This document shows positions 34,186-44,481 of a stretch of 64,000 bases of DNA, in pieces. The DNA lies in the NCBI GenBank assembly GCA_038025085.1, contig CM076152.1:35963501-36027500 (forward strand). The letters are read 5' to 3'. The notes beneath the pieces were generated by a model. It had not been told where the DNA came from. It did no database searches and worked only from the letters and a program-made list of their open reading frames with translations. Both the position numbers and the translations under genes were made by a program. How positions within the stretch are numbered: the stretch's first letter is position 1; each line of letters opens with the position of its first letter. Source of the stretch: Tetragonia tetragonoides. Its lineage: Eukaryota > Streptophyta > Magnoliopsida > Caryophyllales > Aizoaceae.

Positions 34186-34371
34186 GTGCCTCGAAGTACA
34201 AAAAGAAAAGACTTTACTAGCCAAGGAATAAGAAGGTCTAAAATCCCCGATGCGTATGAAGCTGTAGTGGGAGAGAAATCCAAACAGTTTATTGCTGAGT
34301 GTTCTGCTTGGGTGAAGAGTTTTTGTCATTTTGACATTGCATCATGGAAATACCAGCCTGATATGCTTTAG
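34186..34371 (+). other. Unrecognised 61-codon open frame
   Basis: The peptide contains IPDAYEAVVGEKSKQFIAE and WVKSFCHFDIASWK, has even composition and reads more like a real exon than the AT-rich DNA around it. I do not recognise it. It could be one exon of a gene or a relic of one; the presumed leader and intron at 33560-33750 lie 0.5 kb upstream. No splice partner could be assigned. Confidence 0.3.
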
Positions 34372-34574
34372 ATCGCCTTTATGGAATGATACAAGGTTAA
34401 ATTAGTTGATCACATTATTGCATTTGACATTTTGTTCCTATGGTAAGTACAATCTGAAATGCTGGTAATTGGATTTAGGATTGTTGCAATCTCATTTTTA
34501 TTTCACAATAGATCACAGGAAGCAAAACAAAAGCAAGTCTACACTCGAGGGAAATATCTCTGAAAAACCATGTC

Positions 34575-36486
34575 TCAAATTTGAGAAAAGACATCAACCA
34601 TGGAAGGGCGAAGGCAACATATAGCCTCCAGGGGCTTTTCCTTAGGCATGAGAATACCATTGCCATATTCAGACAAGTCGACTAATCCGGGTTCAGTTGT
34701 CTTCCAGTCGAAGCACTGAATGAGAGTAGCCAACGCTAAAGTAACATTCCTCAAAGCAAAGTTATTTCCTGGGCATGATCTCCTTCCTATTCCAAAGGGC
34801 ATAAATTTGAACCCTTCTTTCTCATTCTCAAATCTTTCTGGCTTAAACTTGGTGGAATCCTCCCAGAGCTTGGGGTCCCTATGCATTGCCCAAACATTCA
34901 CAAAGAGTATAGTCCCCTTTGTAACATGGTATCCACCTATGGTGCAATCTTGCGACGAGCAATGTGGGACTAGAAGTGGTGCCGGGGGGAATAGCCTTAG
35001 TGTCTCGTTGATAATGCAGTGGATATAGGACAAGTTTGGAAGGTCGGAGTTATCTACTAGACGCTCGTTTCCTACCTTGGTGTCGATTTCATGTCTAGCC
35101 TTCTTGAAAATTTCAGGGTGGTTTAGGAGTAGTGACAATGCCCATTCCAGTGTGCGAGCTGAAGTGTGTGATCCAGCGAGTAACATCAGCTGTTATGAAA
35201 AACACACTAGCCAAATTAGAATACCAAAAAAAAGAAAAAAGAAAAAGCTGTCACATGGCTTTGATCCAATCTTAATTTCTGACAGGTTGTTGTCCCCTGA
35301 TCAACTGTTAAACTGTATAAAAAAGTCTTAGATTTGGTTTGAATAAGGGGATTTGACACTACTTGTGACTGTCTTATGAATCCTGTTCATGATGATTAAG
35401 ATTCCTAGTACCTAGGTGTGATTTTGAATGCACAAAAACTTGTGTAAGACCATTTCAAGGTGGGACGGGGTGACTTTTGTGAAAAAAAGAGTGACTTGTT
35501 GACAAGAAGTCACCCTTATTCTTCATAAAAATCACCCGTCCCACCGTAAAACGTTCTTATACAAGTCTTATTAAGGACATAATAAGTGCTTCTAATAATA
35601 CTAGAAAGTTAATGAGCCCAGGAACTAAAGAAAATTTCTTACCACAATGATCCCTTTCAATATGTCATCTGTATAATAATCTGGATCATCCTCTTGTAAA
35701 TCAAGCAACTTCTCAATCAATGTAGTCTTCTGTTGCACACCACCTGTGGACTGATCAGTAGTAGTATTCGACTTCCTTTTTGCTCTACACTCATCCAACA
35801 TATCCTGCAAAAACACTTCCCTCTCCTTGTTTAAATTGATCATATCTTTCTCTATACCCTTATACGCGACCCATCTTAAAACGGGTACAAAGTCGCACAC
35901 CGTCATCACATTCGGAGGTGGAGGGTAAAATGGTGATTCCCATCGTTTCCCATTTACAACTCTCATAACAAGAACGTGCCACTCAAGTTCACTTTCCGGG
36001 TCCCTTTCTCGGAGCTCGGTACGAGCTCTTTGACCATAAAGTGGATCTCCTCCATTCGGGTAGGACCCGCCTCTTGAATTTGTCTTCCGGATAAGGCCAT
36101 TATGGTTGTGCCACGTCGGAGATTCCTCCAATGGTCCCCGTACGGGGCCCATACAAGGAGGGAATAGTTGTAGCCCAAGTGTTGGCCAGCTAGCAACTTG
36201 GGCCGGTTAGCAAAAACGATGTCGTTTTGGGTGAAGCACTCCTCCACGGCCGAAGGGGAGGAGACAACGAGGATGGGCTGGCGGCCCAATTGGAGTGAAA
36301 ATATCGGGCCAGGGCTTGGAGAGTGCGGTGGAAAGGGAGCTTGAGAAGATGAAGGTGGCCCAATTTGGGAAGTGATGGTGGGCTTGGTGGGAGGTTTTTC
36401 TTTGGCTTAGAGAAATGAAGGATCTTATGTAGGAAGAAAATGGTTGCTAAGAGAGCTAGAGAGCAGTAAATCATCTCCATATCCAT
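34575..36486 (-). pseudogene. CYP81: CYP81-like cytochrome P450 copy 1, exon 1 broken by two deletions
   Basis: Heme-thiolate monooxygenase of the CYP81 type; such enzymes oxidise specialised metabolites at the ER membrane. Exon 1 is 36486-35643, followed by GTAAG; exon 2 is 35189-34575. Visible are an N-terminal membrane anchor, the PPSPPSLP hinge, WRNLRR, the ETLR motif, PERF and the heme loop FGIGRRSCPG. Compared with the neighbouring copies, exon 1 lacks about 13 bp near 36311 (between CCC repeats, just after LQALA) and about 19 bp near 35975 (after VNLSG), and each shifts the frame. Exon 2 is fully open. The I-helix reads AGSHTS, with His in place of the usual acidic residue. Not functional as a full enzyme unless the reference is wrong. 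Confidence 0.88.
35424..35572. mobile_element. MITE in the intron of P450 copy 1
   Basis: AAAACTTGTGTAAGACCATT on the left and, reversed, AAGACTTGTATAAGAACG on the right. Internal arms are GGTGGGACGGGTGA-like and TCACCCGTCCCACC. It belongs to the AAAACTTGTGTAAGAC family and lies within the intron 35642-35190. Confidence 0.65.
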
Positions 36487-36526
36487 GATTTTTGGTAGTG
36501 TGTCAATGTGATTGCATTATAGGCAG

Positions 36527-36533
36527 TTTTATA
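36527..36533 (-). promoter_or_regulatory. TATA box of P450 copy 1
   Basis: The minus strand reads TATAAAA about 45 bp upstream of the ATG at 36486. This is close for a plant gene, implying a very short leader. Confidence 0.5.
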
Positions 36534-38371
36534 GGTAACATTAAACTTTGAGCTCCAATCATATAAGAACCTTCTTCAGATTATGTTGATGTTGGTGATT
36601 TTGTGATGCCATGAGGTGAGAAGGCTAAGTGTGACGTCATGGATTACTACATCCTGGAACTTGAGCATTATCCTTACAATTGTAGGCAGTGACGTAAGAG
36701 ATGAGTTCAAGTGGGAAAGGGCTACCCATAGTCGGATAGTCCTATACATTCTGTGTATATTACATCCCTTTGTCTCTTGTAAGTGGAAGGATAAATTTGC
36801 TCCTTGTTTTTTGGAATTTTAGGGGGTAATATAGATATGGTGAAAATGGAGAAAAAGAGAGAAGATGAGAGAGATAGACACAAAAAAAAGAGGACAAAAA
36901 AGTGTAATATATACAATGTGTATGGCTAACTTAGTTAGTTCAAGTGCGCAATGTAATAGGGAGTATCACGAGTATAGATAGTTAAAGATTCCTTGCAAAT
37001 TATTGGGCATGCAAATCACCGGGGCACTTTTTTCCTCCCCAAAATTTATCTCCTATGGTATAGTTTGTGAATTTATAATGGCTTTGGTAAGGACTAAAGA
37101 TGGCTTCGTGATGTGTCCAAATCGTGTTCGTGTCGTGCTTTTGTGTTTTGGATAGTGTCGTGTCATGCCGTGTTTATAGTTGTCGTGCTTCGTGTCTGTG
37201 CCGACTCATCCAAAAGGTAGGTTCAGTTTGTATCCGTGCTCGTGCCCGTGTCATCTCGTGCGTGTCGTGCGGTGCCTAGACTTTTTTAAAATATTATCTA
37301 AATTTTTTCCATACCCTCTCGTGCTTGACCGTGCTTTCAATTCAAAATCTTGGCACGGGCTTGGGCCGAGACCGGCTCATTCGTGCCCGTATTCGTGTTC
37401 GTGCTTGCTCCGTACTCGTATCATACCGTGTAAAAGGTGTGTCGGGTTTTGTCGTACCTCGTGCTAACCGTAACCAATGTCATCTCTGGTAATGACCAAA
37501 GTCACTTAGGGTATATTCTTTTGTATTTGTTGGAGCTTGATTTGATCTGATCTGATAATAAAGTAACGACTACTTAATACGATTACAAGTAGCATATATT
37601 GATTCAATAAGTACATACAGTGACGAATCTTGAAGCAAAAAATAGATGGGAGGGGTATAAGGTTGAATCCTTTAATCTCTTGGTTGGTAGAAAAGTGGCT
37701 TTACTATTATGCTAAAGCATTTCTTATATACATAATTAATGTACACTAACTTCTTTTGTTCCAAATTGAAATAGCCACTTCTTTTAAGCACGTAAGATAC
37801 AGAAAATGTGAAATTTGTGTTTGATTTCTTTCTATATATATGTTGAGTAAATTTGGTTTTAATTATGACAAATAAGTTCAAATTGTAATACCTGTTTAAC
37901 TTGTGTGTTAGTGTTTTACTTTTTTTCCTTGCTTCCCCGAAATTTACTTCAGGGTATAGTATGTAGTTTCTAACAATAATTGTACAGTGTTAATGTATGC
38001 GTCTAGATAAGAAACTAAAGCTAAAATAATTTAGCTAAGATGAGAATATAGAGCACGCACTATATTCAAGAATTAAAGTTAGAGTTGAGAGTTCACCTCA
38101 CCATAATAAATTAAATGAACGTACAATTTGTAGAGATACTAGGTCGACAATGACCAAGGGCCTCTTCCAAAACCACCAAAAAAGTACTCAATTTTACCCT
38201 TTCACCTATTTTCATACGGTCAAGTTTTATTGAGCTTATTAGCAACAACTAGCTAGTTCAAACATCTCCAAAAAAAAATCAATCTACTTTCGTGGGCTAA
38301 TCTATTTGTTCAGTCAATGAAACTCCTATAATTAACGCACCCCTTTATTCAGTTTTCATTTTTATAAACGG
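36534..38371. other. Spacer between P450 copies 1 and 2
   Basis: No gene. It contains a MITE at about 36727-36925 (TATACATTCTGTGTATATTACA against TGTAATATATACAATGTGTA reversed), a CGTGTCGTGC-rich low-complexity stretch at 37105-37460 and AT-rich DNA. Open frames here are low-complexity. Confidence 0.5.
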
Positions 38372-38386
38372 TATTCTAGATCACAT

Positions 38387-38654
38387 TTTTTTTTTGTTTT
38401 TTGAAAAGGCAAGACAACCGGTAACCTCTTTTGGAGCTACCTAAGATGCCTTCACTAATACATTAGTGAAGGACTTTGATGAGACAAATACAGCTAAGAA
38501 CAAATAAAAAAGGAGGCTAAAAATGATACAAATTAGACAAAACTAAACTTGAACCATCTTCATCTTTCCACCTTCATCTTGTTCAACAGCTCCAAAGACC
38601 AAGATACCAAGAACCAAAGAGGATCAGAGCCCTCAATCACCAACAACATACGTT

Positions 38655-38698
<44 letters not shown>

Positions 38699-39075
38699 TT
38701 GGGATTTTCAGATCTATATCAAAACAACCCTAATTCTAGAGTGAGATTCACATTCTTCATACATAACCCGAATTCGACCTAGTTCGAAACCTAGAAAACG
38801 ATGACGGAGAGATGAACGGACTTCGAACAACCATGACTTTGAAGATCGCCGGAGGCCAAGACGAAGAGATCTAGAAAAGCTTCATAGACAACCAAAGTTG
38901 AACACTTCAAACACCCAGATCGGGGTTCCAAAACCCGATCTAAGTTTAGAAAGAATTTCTTGGATAATTAATACTTGAACTGGGTTGAGAACATGTCGAT
39001 TAAGGCTGGGGGCTAGGGTTTTTTTTTTCTTTGCTTTCTCATTCTCTCTCTAGAGAGAGTTTTCTTTCTTTCTGA
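38387..39075 (-). mobile_element. LINE-like retroposon with poly(A) tail and 15-bp target duplication
   Basis: TATTCTAGATCACAT occurs at 38372-38386 and 39076-39090. Between them is a 689-bp insert whose minus strand begins with CTCTCTCTAGAGAGAG-type leader sequence and ends in an A tail (poly(T) on the plus strand directly after the left duplication). It also has an internal A run at about 38655-38695. No RT is encoded. It looks like a non-autonomous LINE-type retroposon inserted just downstream of P450 copy 2. Confidence 0.85.
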
Positions 39076-40072
39076 TATTCTAGATCACATGAAGCAAAAG
39101 GAAAGCATTTCTACCATTTAGGGAAAAAAACATTTCTCAAATTTGATTAAGGACGTCGACCATGGAAGAACGTGGACAACATATCGCTTCCAAAGGCTTC
39201 TCATTGAGCATGACAATGCCATTGCCATATTCAGACAAGTCCACTGTCTCAAATGTTTTCCAATCTAAGCATTGAATGAGTACAGCCAGTCAATGTAATG
39301 TTCCTTAGCGCAAAGAATTTACTTGGGCATGACCTTCTTCCGACCCCAAAGGGCAAAAATTTATACGATTCCCTTCTCTTCCTCAAACCTTTCGGGCTTA
39401 AATTTGGTAGGTTCCTCCCATAGCTTAGGATCCCTATGTAATGCCCAAGCATTCACGAAGAGTATAGTTCCCTTTTTCACATGATACCCACTTATGGTGC
39501 AATCTTGGGACGAGAAATGTGGGACTAAAATGGGTGCCAGGGGAAATAGCCTTAGCGTTTCATTGATTATACATCGTAAGTAGGACAGATTTGGCAAGTC
39601 GGAATCATCTACTAGCCGCTTGTTTCCTACCTTGGTGTCTATTTCAGATTTAACCTTCTTGAATTTGTCCTGGTGGTTGAGAAGTAGTGACATTGCCCAT
39701 TCCATTGTGCGAGCTGAAGTGTGTGATCCAGCCAATAGTATGATCTGATGAAAGAGTCATTAACGTGTCAACTAAACAAGCATTTACGTGTTATTCTTGT
39801 CACTTATTTTTAATTTTAGTTCAACGCATATTTTTACATGAATCCAATATTTGATATACTTGAAATGATTAAGTTCAATTCGGTTTTATCCAACAAAAAA
39901 GAACGGGTCCTTGGTTTAGAACACATCAACTGATCCTTTTCTAAGATTAGAATATTTTACTACCTCAAATAAATTAAAGTGGAACCAATTAAAATAGAAT
40001 AAATGAAGAAAAAAATGAGAATCTATTGCACATCTAATATACAATATATTTTTTGTGTTTTCTCTCAAAAAA

Positions 40073-40184
<112 letters not shown>

Positions 40185-40304
40185 TGTTCCATAAAAATCT
40201 TTATATTGGACATTTATAATCACCAAAACACCACTTTAACCGTGAACAATTGTAAGTATACGAAAGTAAAAAAAAAATAAATTAAATCATGATTATTTTG
40301 GAAC

Positions 40305-40447
40305 AATAAGTCTTATATTGAGACGCCTCAAGGTGAGACTACCTCTATATACAAACATGGCGTTAGCATGACATTATGCTTATAATGTCGCCTCATCATG
40401 CTTGTATAAGAGGCTTCACCTTGATGCCGCCTCATACGAGATTTTTT
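40305..40447. mobile_element. Small palindromic MITE, CGTCTCATATGAGA family (intron of P450 copy 2)
   Basis: GTCTTATATTGAGACGCCTC on the left and CCGCCTCATACGAGA on the right, with TCATGCTTGTATAAGAGGC in the middle. It is the second copy of the family at 20645-20760. Confidence 0.55.
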
Positions 40448-40622
40448 GATTCTCGAAATATACTAGATAAAATGTATTTTACTATCAAAATGCCATCAAG
40501 CAACGTTAATTTTCCATTGCACTAGCCAAATCGTTTGAGCTAGATACATTAACCAAATGGGGAAAGACACATCCCAAAATCTACAACTTATTTTCCGAGG
40601 CTGGACATGAGCGAAATAATTA

Positions 40623-40877
40623 CTCTCGCCGTTTCTGAAAAATTGTAACATTTATTTTTTAAAGGTCAAACTCTACAAACTTTGACCATTAATTCGGAAA
40701 AAAATGTAAGGATTTACAATGTAAAAATACTATCATTGGATTCGTTTTAATTAATACTTTCGGAAAATCTACTTTTTATAGTTTATGTATTCATACAAAC
40801 ACAAATATTTATGGTCAAAGTAGTGCATTGGAGGCCGTGCAAAAGTAAATATTACCATATTTCAGAAACGGAGGGAG
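40623..40877. mobile_element. Stowaway MITE (intron of P450 copy 2)
   Basis: A 255-bp element with ends CTCTCGCCGTTTCTGAAAAAT (left) and, reversed, CTCCCTCCGTTTCTGAAATAT (right). TA duplications are at 40621-40622 and 40878-40879. Confidence 0.88.
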
Positions 40878-41293
40878 TACCAGTTCTACCTATGAAAGAC
40901 CAAATGACACTCTACCTATGATTTTTAATAGCCTATATAGATGCTCTTAATCATCCCAAACAAATATGGAGTTGAGTATATATGTACGAGTATTTCTTAA
41001 TTCGAATTCTTACCGCCATGATCCCTTTTAAGATGTCATCTGTATAGTATTCTGGATCATCCTCTTGCAAATCAAGCAACTTCTCAAGCATGGTCTTCTT
41101 TTGTTGCTCACCAATTGATATTTCAGCAGAAGAATTCTCCCTTCTTTTTGCTCTACAATCGTTAAAAATGTCTTGCAAGAACACATCCCTCTCATTTTTC
41201 AAATCTATCAACTCCTTCTCTACGTGTTTATACCCGACCCATTTCAAAATGGGTACAAAGTCACACACGGTTAGTACCGGGGGAGGTGGAGGG

Positions 41294-41459
41294 CAGTGGC
41301 GGATGCAGAAATCAAGTTAAGTGGGCTCATCCTTTGTAGTACATAGGACAATTCTTAATTATCGGATAGAAAAGTATTAATTTATAAAGGATTTTTTTAA
41401 CAAAAAAAATTCAAGCGGGTTCGGCGGAATCCACTCTCTAAAGAGTAGATCCGCTACTG
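41294..41459. mobile_element. hAT-type MITE inserted in exon 1 of P450 copy 2
   Basis: A 166-bp element with ends CAGTGGCGGATGCAG and, reversed, CAGTAGCGGATCTAC. A perfect 8-bp target duplication GTGGAGGG is at 41286-41293 and 41460-41467. Terminal CAGTGGCGGA plus an 8-bp duplication is typical of hAT. Confidence 0.93.
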
Positions 41460-42336
41460 GTGGAGGGTTAAATAGTGATTCCCATCGCTTCCCATTCACT
41501 ACTACCAAATTTTTTGTGAGTTGCTCAAACATACCACTCAAGTTTACTTTCTGGGTTTCAGATTTGGAGCTACGTAACAACTCTTTGATCATAAACTTGA
41601 TCTCCTCTTTACGGGTGGGCCCTGCTTCTTGAATCCGTTTCCCGGAAAAGGCCAATAGTGTAGTGACACATCGAAGATTACGCCAGTGGTCCCGTTTGAG
41701 GCCCATATAAGGCTGGAATAGTCGAAGCCCCAATGTTGGCCCACCAAGAACTTGGGCCGATCAGCAAAGATGACATCATTTCTATTGAAGCATTCCTCGA
41801 CGGCCCATGGGGAGGAGACAATGAGAACGGGATGTCGGCCCAATCGAAGGGAGAATATTGGGCCGTAGCGTTGGGCTAGGGCTTGCAGGGTGCGGTGGAA
41901 AGGGGGCTTGAGGAGGTGAAGGTGGCCCAATATGGGAAGTGATGGTGGGCTTGGTGGGAAGTTTTTTTTTGGCTTAGAGAAATGAAAAATCTTGTGAATG
42001 TAGAAAACAAAAATGGTTGCCAGGAGAGCTAAGGAGCAGAAAATCATCTCATCAACCATGGCTTTGGTTAGTTTGTGTCAATTGATCAGTTACTACGTTG
42101 CTCAGGTGGCAGTACTAATAGGCCGGAAGCATGTGTTTCTATACATGAATATATGACTATGGTGTAATTGTTTGTAATAAAAAATGGACCAAGGGAGTAC
42201 CTTGCTAGTCTTTCTCTTTTTATTGTCATTTTATTATATTGAAAATTAGCAGAGTATCAATCACCGTGTTAAAGAATCAAGGTGGATATGTCTTTATTAA
42301 AAATTAGAAAATTAGATTGTAATGATGTACACAGAT

Positions 42337-42450
42337 TCTTATATGAAACCGTCTCAATCGTGAGGCGCCTCAAATAAGAATGACGGCATGCTTGTCGACG
42401 TCATACTTGCCTATAGAGGTAGTTTCATATTCACGCGGCATCACAAGAGA
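42337..42450. mobile_element. Small palindromic MITE, CGTCTCATATGAGA family (upstream of P450 copy 2)
   Basis: ATATGAAACCGTCTCAATCG on the left, then TGAGGCGCCTCA, AATGACGGCATGCTTG and CGTCATACTTG. It is a third, more degraded copy of the family. Confidence 0.45.
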
Positions 42451-42891
42451 CTCATTGATTTATTTATACCATGATCCTTAAATAATAATACTTGGTTCCT
42501 GAAAAGTACGGTCAATTAATGTACACAAATGTCACGTAAGAGACATAGTTCTTCCTATCTAGATAGAATTAGACTATACAGAATTATTTAATTTAACTTA
42601 ATTTTTAACTATTTAAAATTTATTTAAATATATTTAATATTAAATTCATTTGAAAATATATTTTAAAATCTAGTGGGCATTTGTTGAAAATCGATGTCGC
42701 AATGTTTATTCATGTGATATCGTCCAATTATAGGAGGACCTAATTCATTACAACATTCTGAATACGATAACATACATTCCCCAGTCAATTTTCTTGCAAA
42801 TTGCAATGTATATCGCACGATGGTAAAGTGACGTTATAACTATTGAAGATATGAGATGCAATTATTTTTTTGGTTCACAATCAAGGGTATC

Positions 42892-44260
42892 TGTTAAATT
42901 TATGATTGTAAACGGTTTAGCTTTATTGATGATTAGCAAAGCTATTTATAACATAAGAGTTTAATAGAGAGATATAGAATCCTAATACATGTTATACTAG
43001 GAGACTGAATTGAATATGGAAACGATTTATGGAAAATACTAGAGGCCTTAATTAAGGAGTAGCTAAAATAATTCCATAGTCTTAGGCTATGTTTAGCACG
43101 AAAAGCTAGCTTTTCAATAAAAGCTACAGCTTGAAGCTTGCAGCTAGTATTTTTACTCTATGATACCAAACAGTTTGCCATATGTTTTTCAATCTGTAGC
43201 TACAGCTACAGCTCCCTACAACTAATTTTCTAAAAGCTATCCATGCAAGCTTTCACCTAAAGCTACATCTAGTTTATTAGCATTTTGTAGCAATTTTTAG
43301 CAGTTTTTGACATATTTCTTTCCTGTTATACATTTGACAGCTACGGCTACAACTAATACTCCCCCTCAAGTTGGAGAATGAGATTTTCGAATGCCCAACT
43401 TGGATGCAAGATAGGAGAATTGTTGTTGTTGTTGTCTTTGCAATAGCCCAAAGGGTTGAGTTTGATGTTGTTGTTGTAGTGATTGTTGTTGTTGTTGTTG
43501 ATGAAGTTGAATCGGCTCCATTCATGGTCGTCGATAACATTCATTATCATTATCAAGGTGATCTTGTACATCATATGAACACTTTTTTTTTTCATCTCCT
43601 GCTGCAAAACGGGCAACCATCACACCAAGTGACATTCGTACAAGCTACTCGTATTTCTGTACATAAGAGGTTTTAAAGACTATTAATAGTGTTTTTATTA
43701 CTACTGTTGTTGTTGCTGCCTTATTTGTTGGTTTAACATTAACCCGCCAAAAAACCATTTGCCCATACATATCACTAGCCGTTTGTTGCCTCAACAAACC
43801 AAACTATTGTTGTTGTTGTTGGGCGGGATTTGATTTGATGTTGTTGCTAGTGAAGGTGGTGATAGGGGTCTCGAATAAAAAACTATTATTTGAGGGGTTT
43901 ATTTGGTGAGGGTGGTTGAGGAGAGAGACTGTTTTTTTTTTATTATTATTTCTGGGCTTATTATTGTTGATCAATTGGAATTGGGTTTATTTTGGGTGTT
44001 TGAGATTCTGGAAGCTTGTGGTTAGTTTTTCAGGAACGATATGACTCTGATACTATGTTAAATTTATGATTGTAAACGTTTTAGCTTTATTGATGATTAG
44101 CAAAGCTATTTATAACATAAGAGTTTAACAGAGATATAGAATCCTAATACATATTATACTAGGAGACTGAATTTAATATGGAAATGATTTATATCTAGAC
44201 TATGGAAAATAGTAGAGTCCTTAATTAAGGAGTAGCTAAGATAATTTCATAGTCTTAATA
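42892..44260 (-). mobile_element. Small non-autonomous Copia-type LTR element (TRIM-like)
   Basis: Two ~200-bp direct repeats (42892-43358, which contains a 269-bp MITE, and 44056-44260) share the TGTTAAATTTATGATTGTAAACG end and the GGAGACTGAAT and AATTAAGGAGTAGCTAA phrases. The target duplication GTATC is at 42887-42891 and 44261-44265. On the minus strand the primer site reads GTATCAGAGTCA next to the 5' repeat, as for initiator tRNA-Met, and a polypurine tract TTGAGGGGGAG lies beside the 3' repeat at about 43359-43370. The ~0.7-kb interior codes for nothing and has GTT-rich runs. Confidence 0.88.
43085..43353. mobile_element. MITE inserted in the 3' LTR of the TRIM-like element
   Basis: The LTR copy at 44056-44260 ends AGTCTTAATA without interruption. 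In the left copy AGTCTTA and ATA are separated by this 269-bp insert. It is full of AGCTACAGCTTG/CAAGCTGTAGCT-type inversions. The flanks suggest a TA duplication, but the ends are imperfect and the superfamily is unclear. Confidence 0.65.
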
Positions 44261-44481
44261 GTATCCACCGTTGACTACAATGATTATTTCCTCGCGCTGG
44301 TTTGTAGACACCTCAAAAGGTGGGACAACTGGTCAAGAAATTTAAATCTGCTTTATGTCCAAGGCGAGATTTCAAACCCTCGACTTTGGTAAAGAATGGA
44401 TGAGTCCCTACCCTCTACCACTCAACGACACCTCCTTAATTATATGAGATGCAATTATTGGAAGAGAACAAATTTGCATAT

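Larger units (their letters stand above)
32440..34574. other. Spacer between satellite array and P450 copy 1
   Basis: Mostly AT-rich non-coding DNA. It has a decayed tRNA-like piece near 32942-33030 (GTAGCATAACGGTAAAGTTA, then GGTTAATTCACGAAT), a MITE at 33173-33340 and one small open frame of unknown nature at 34186-34371. The segment 33560-33750 looks like a plant 5' leader followed by an intron, but I cannot attach it to a protein. Confidence 0.5.
42867..44441 (-). mobile_element. tRNA-derived SINE with 18-bp target duplication, split by an LTR element
   Basis: ATATGAGATGCAATTATT stands at 42849-42866 and again at 44442-44459. On the minus strand the right part (44441 to 44266) starts GGTGTCGTTGAGTGGTAGAG (pol III A box) and has GAGGGTTTGAAATCTC (B box). 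The 3' tail, T-rich on the plus strand, lies directly inside the left duplication (42867-42871). Removing the LTR element at 42892-44260 and one GTATC leaves a SINE of about 200 bp. Confidence 0.85.

Noticed and set aside
43371..43676. Long frame rich in Val (GTT repeats)
   Set aside because: Low-complexity GTT microsatellite within the non-coding interior of the TRIM-like element.
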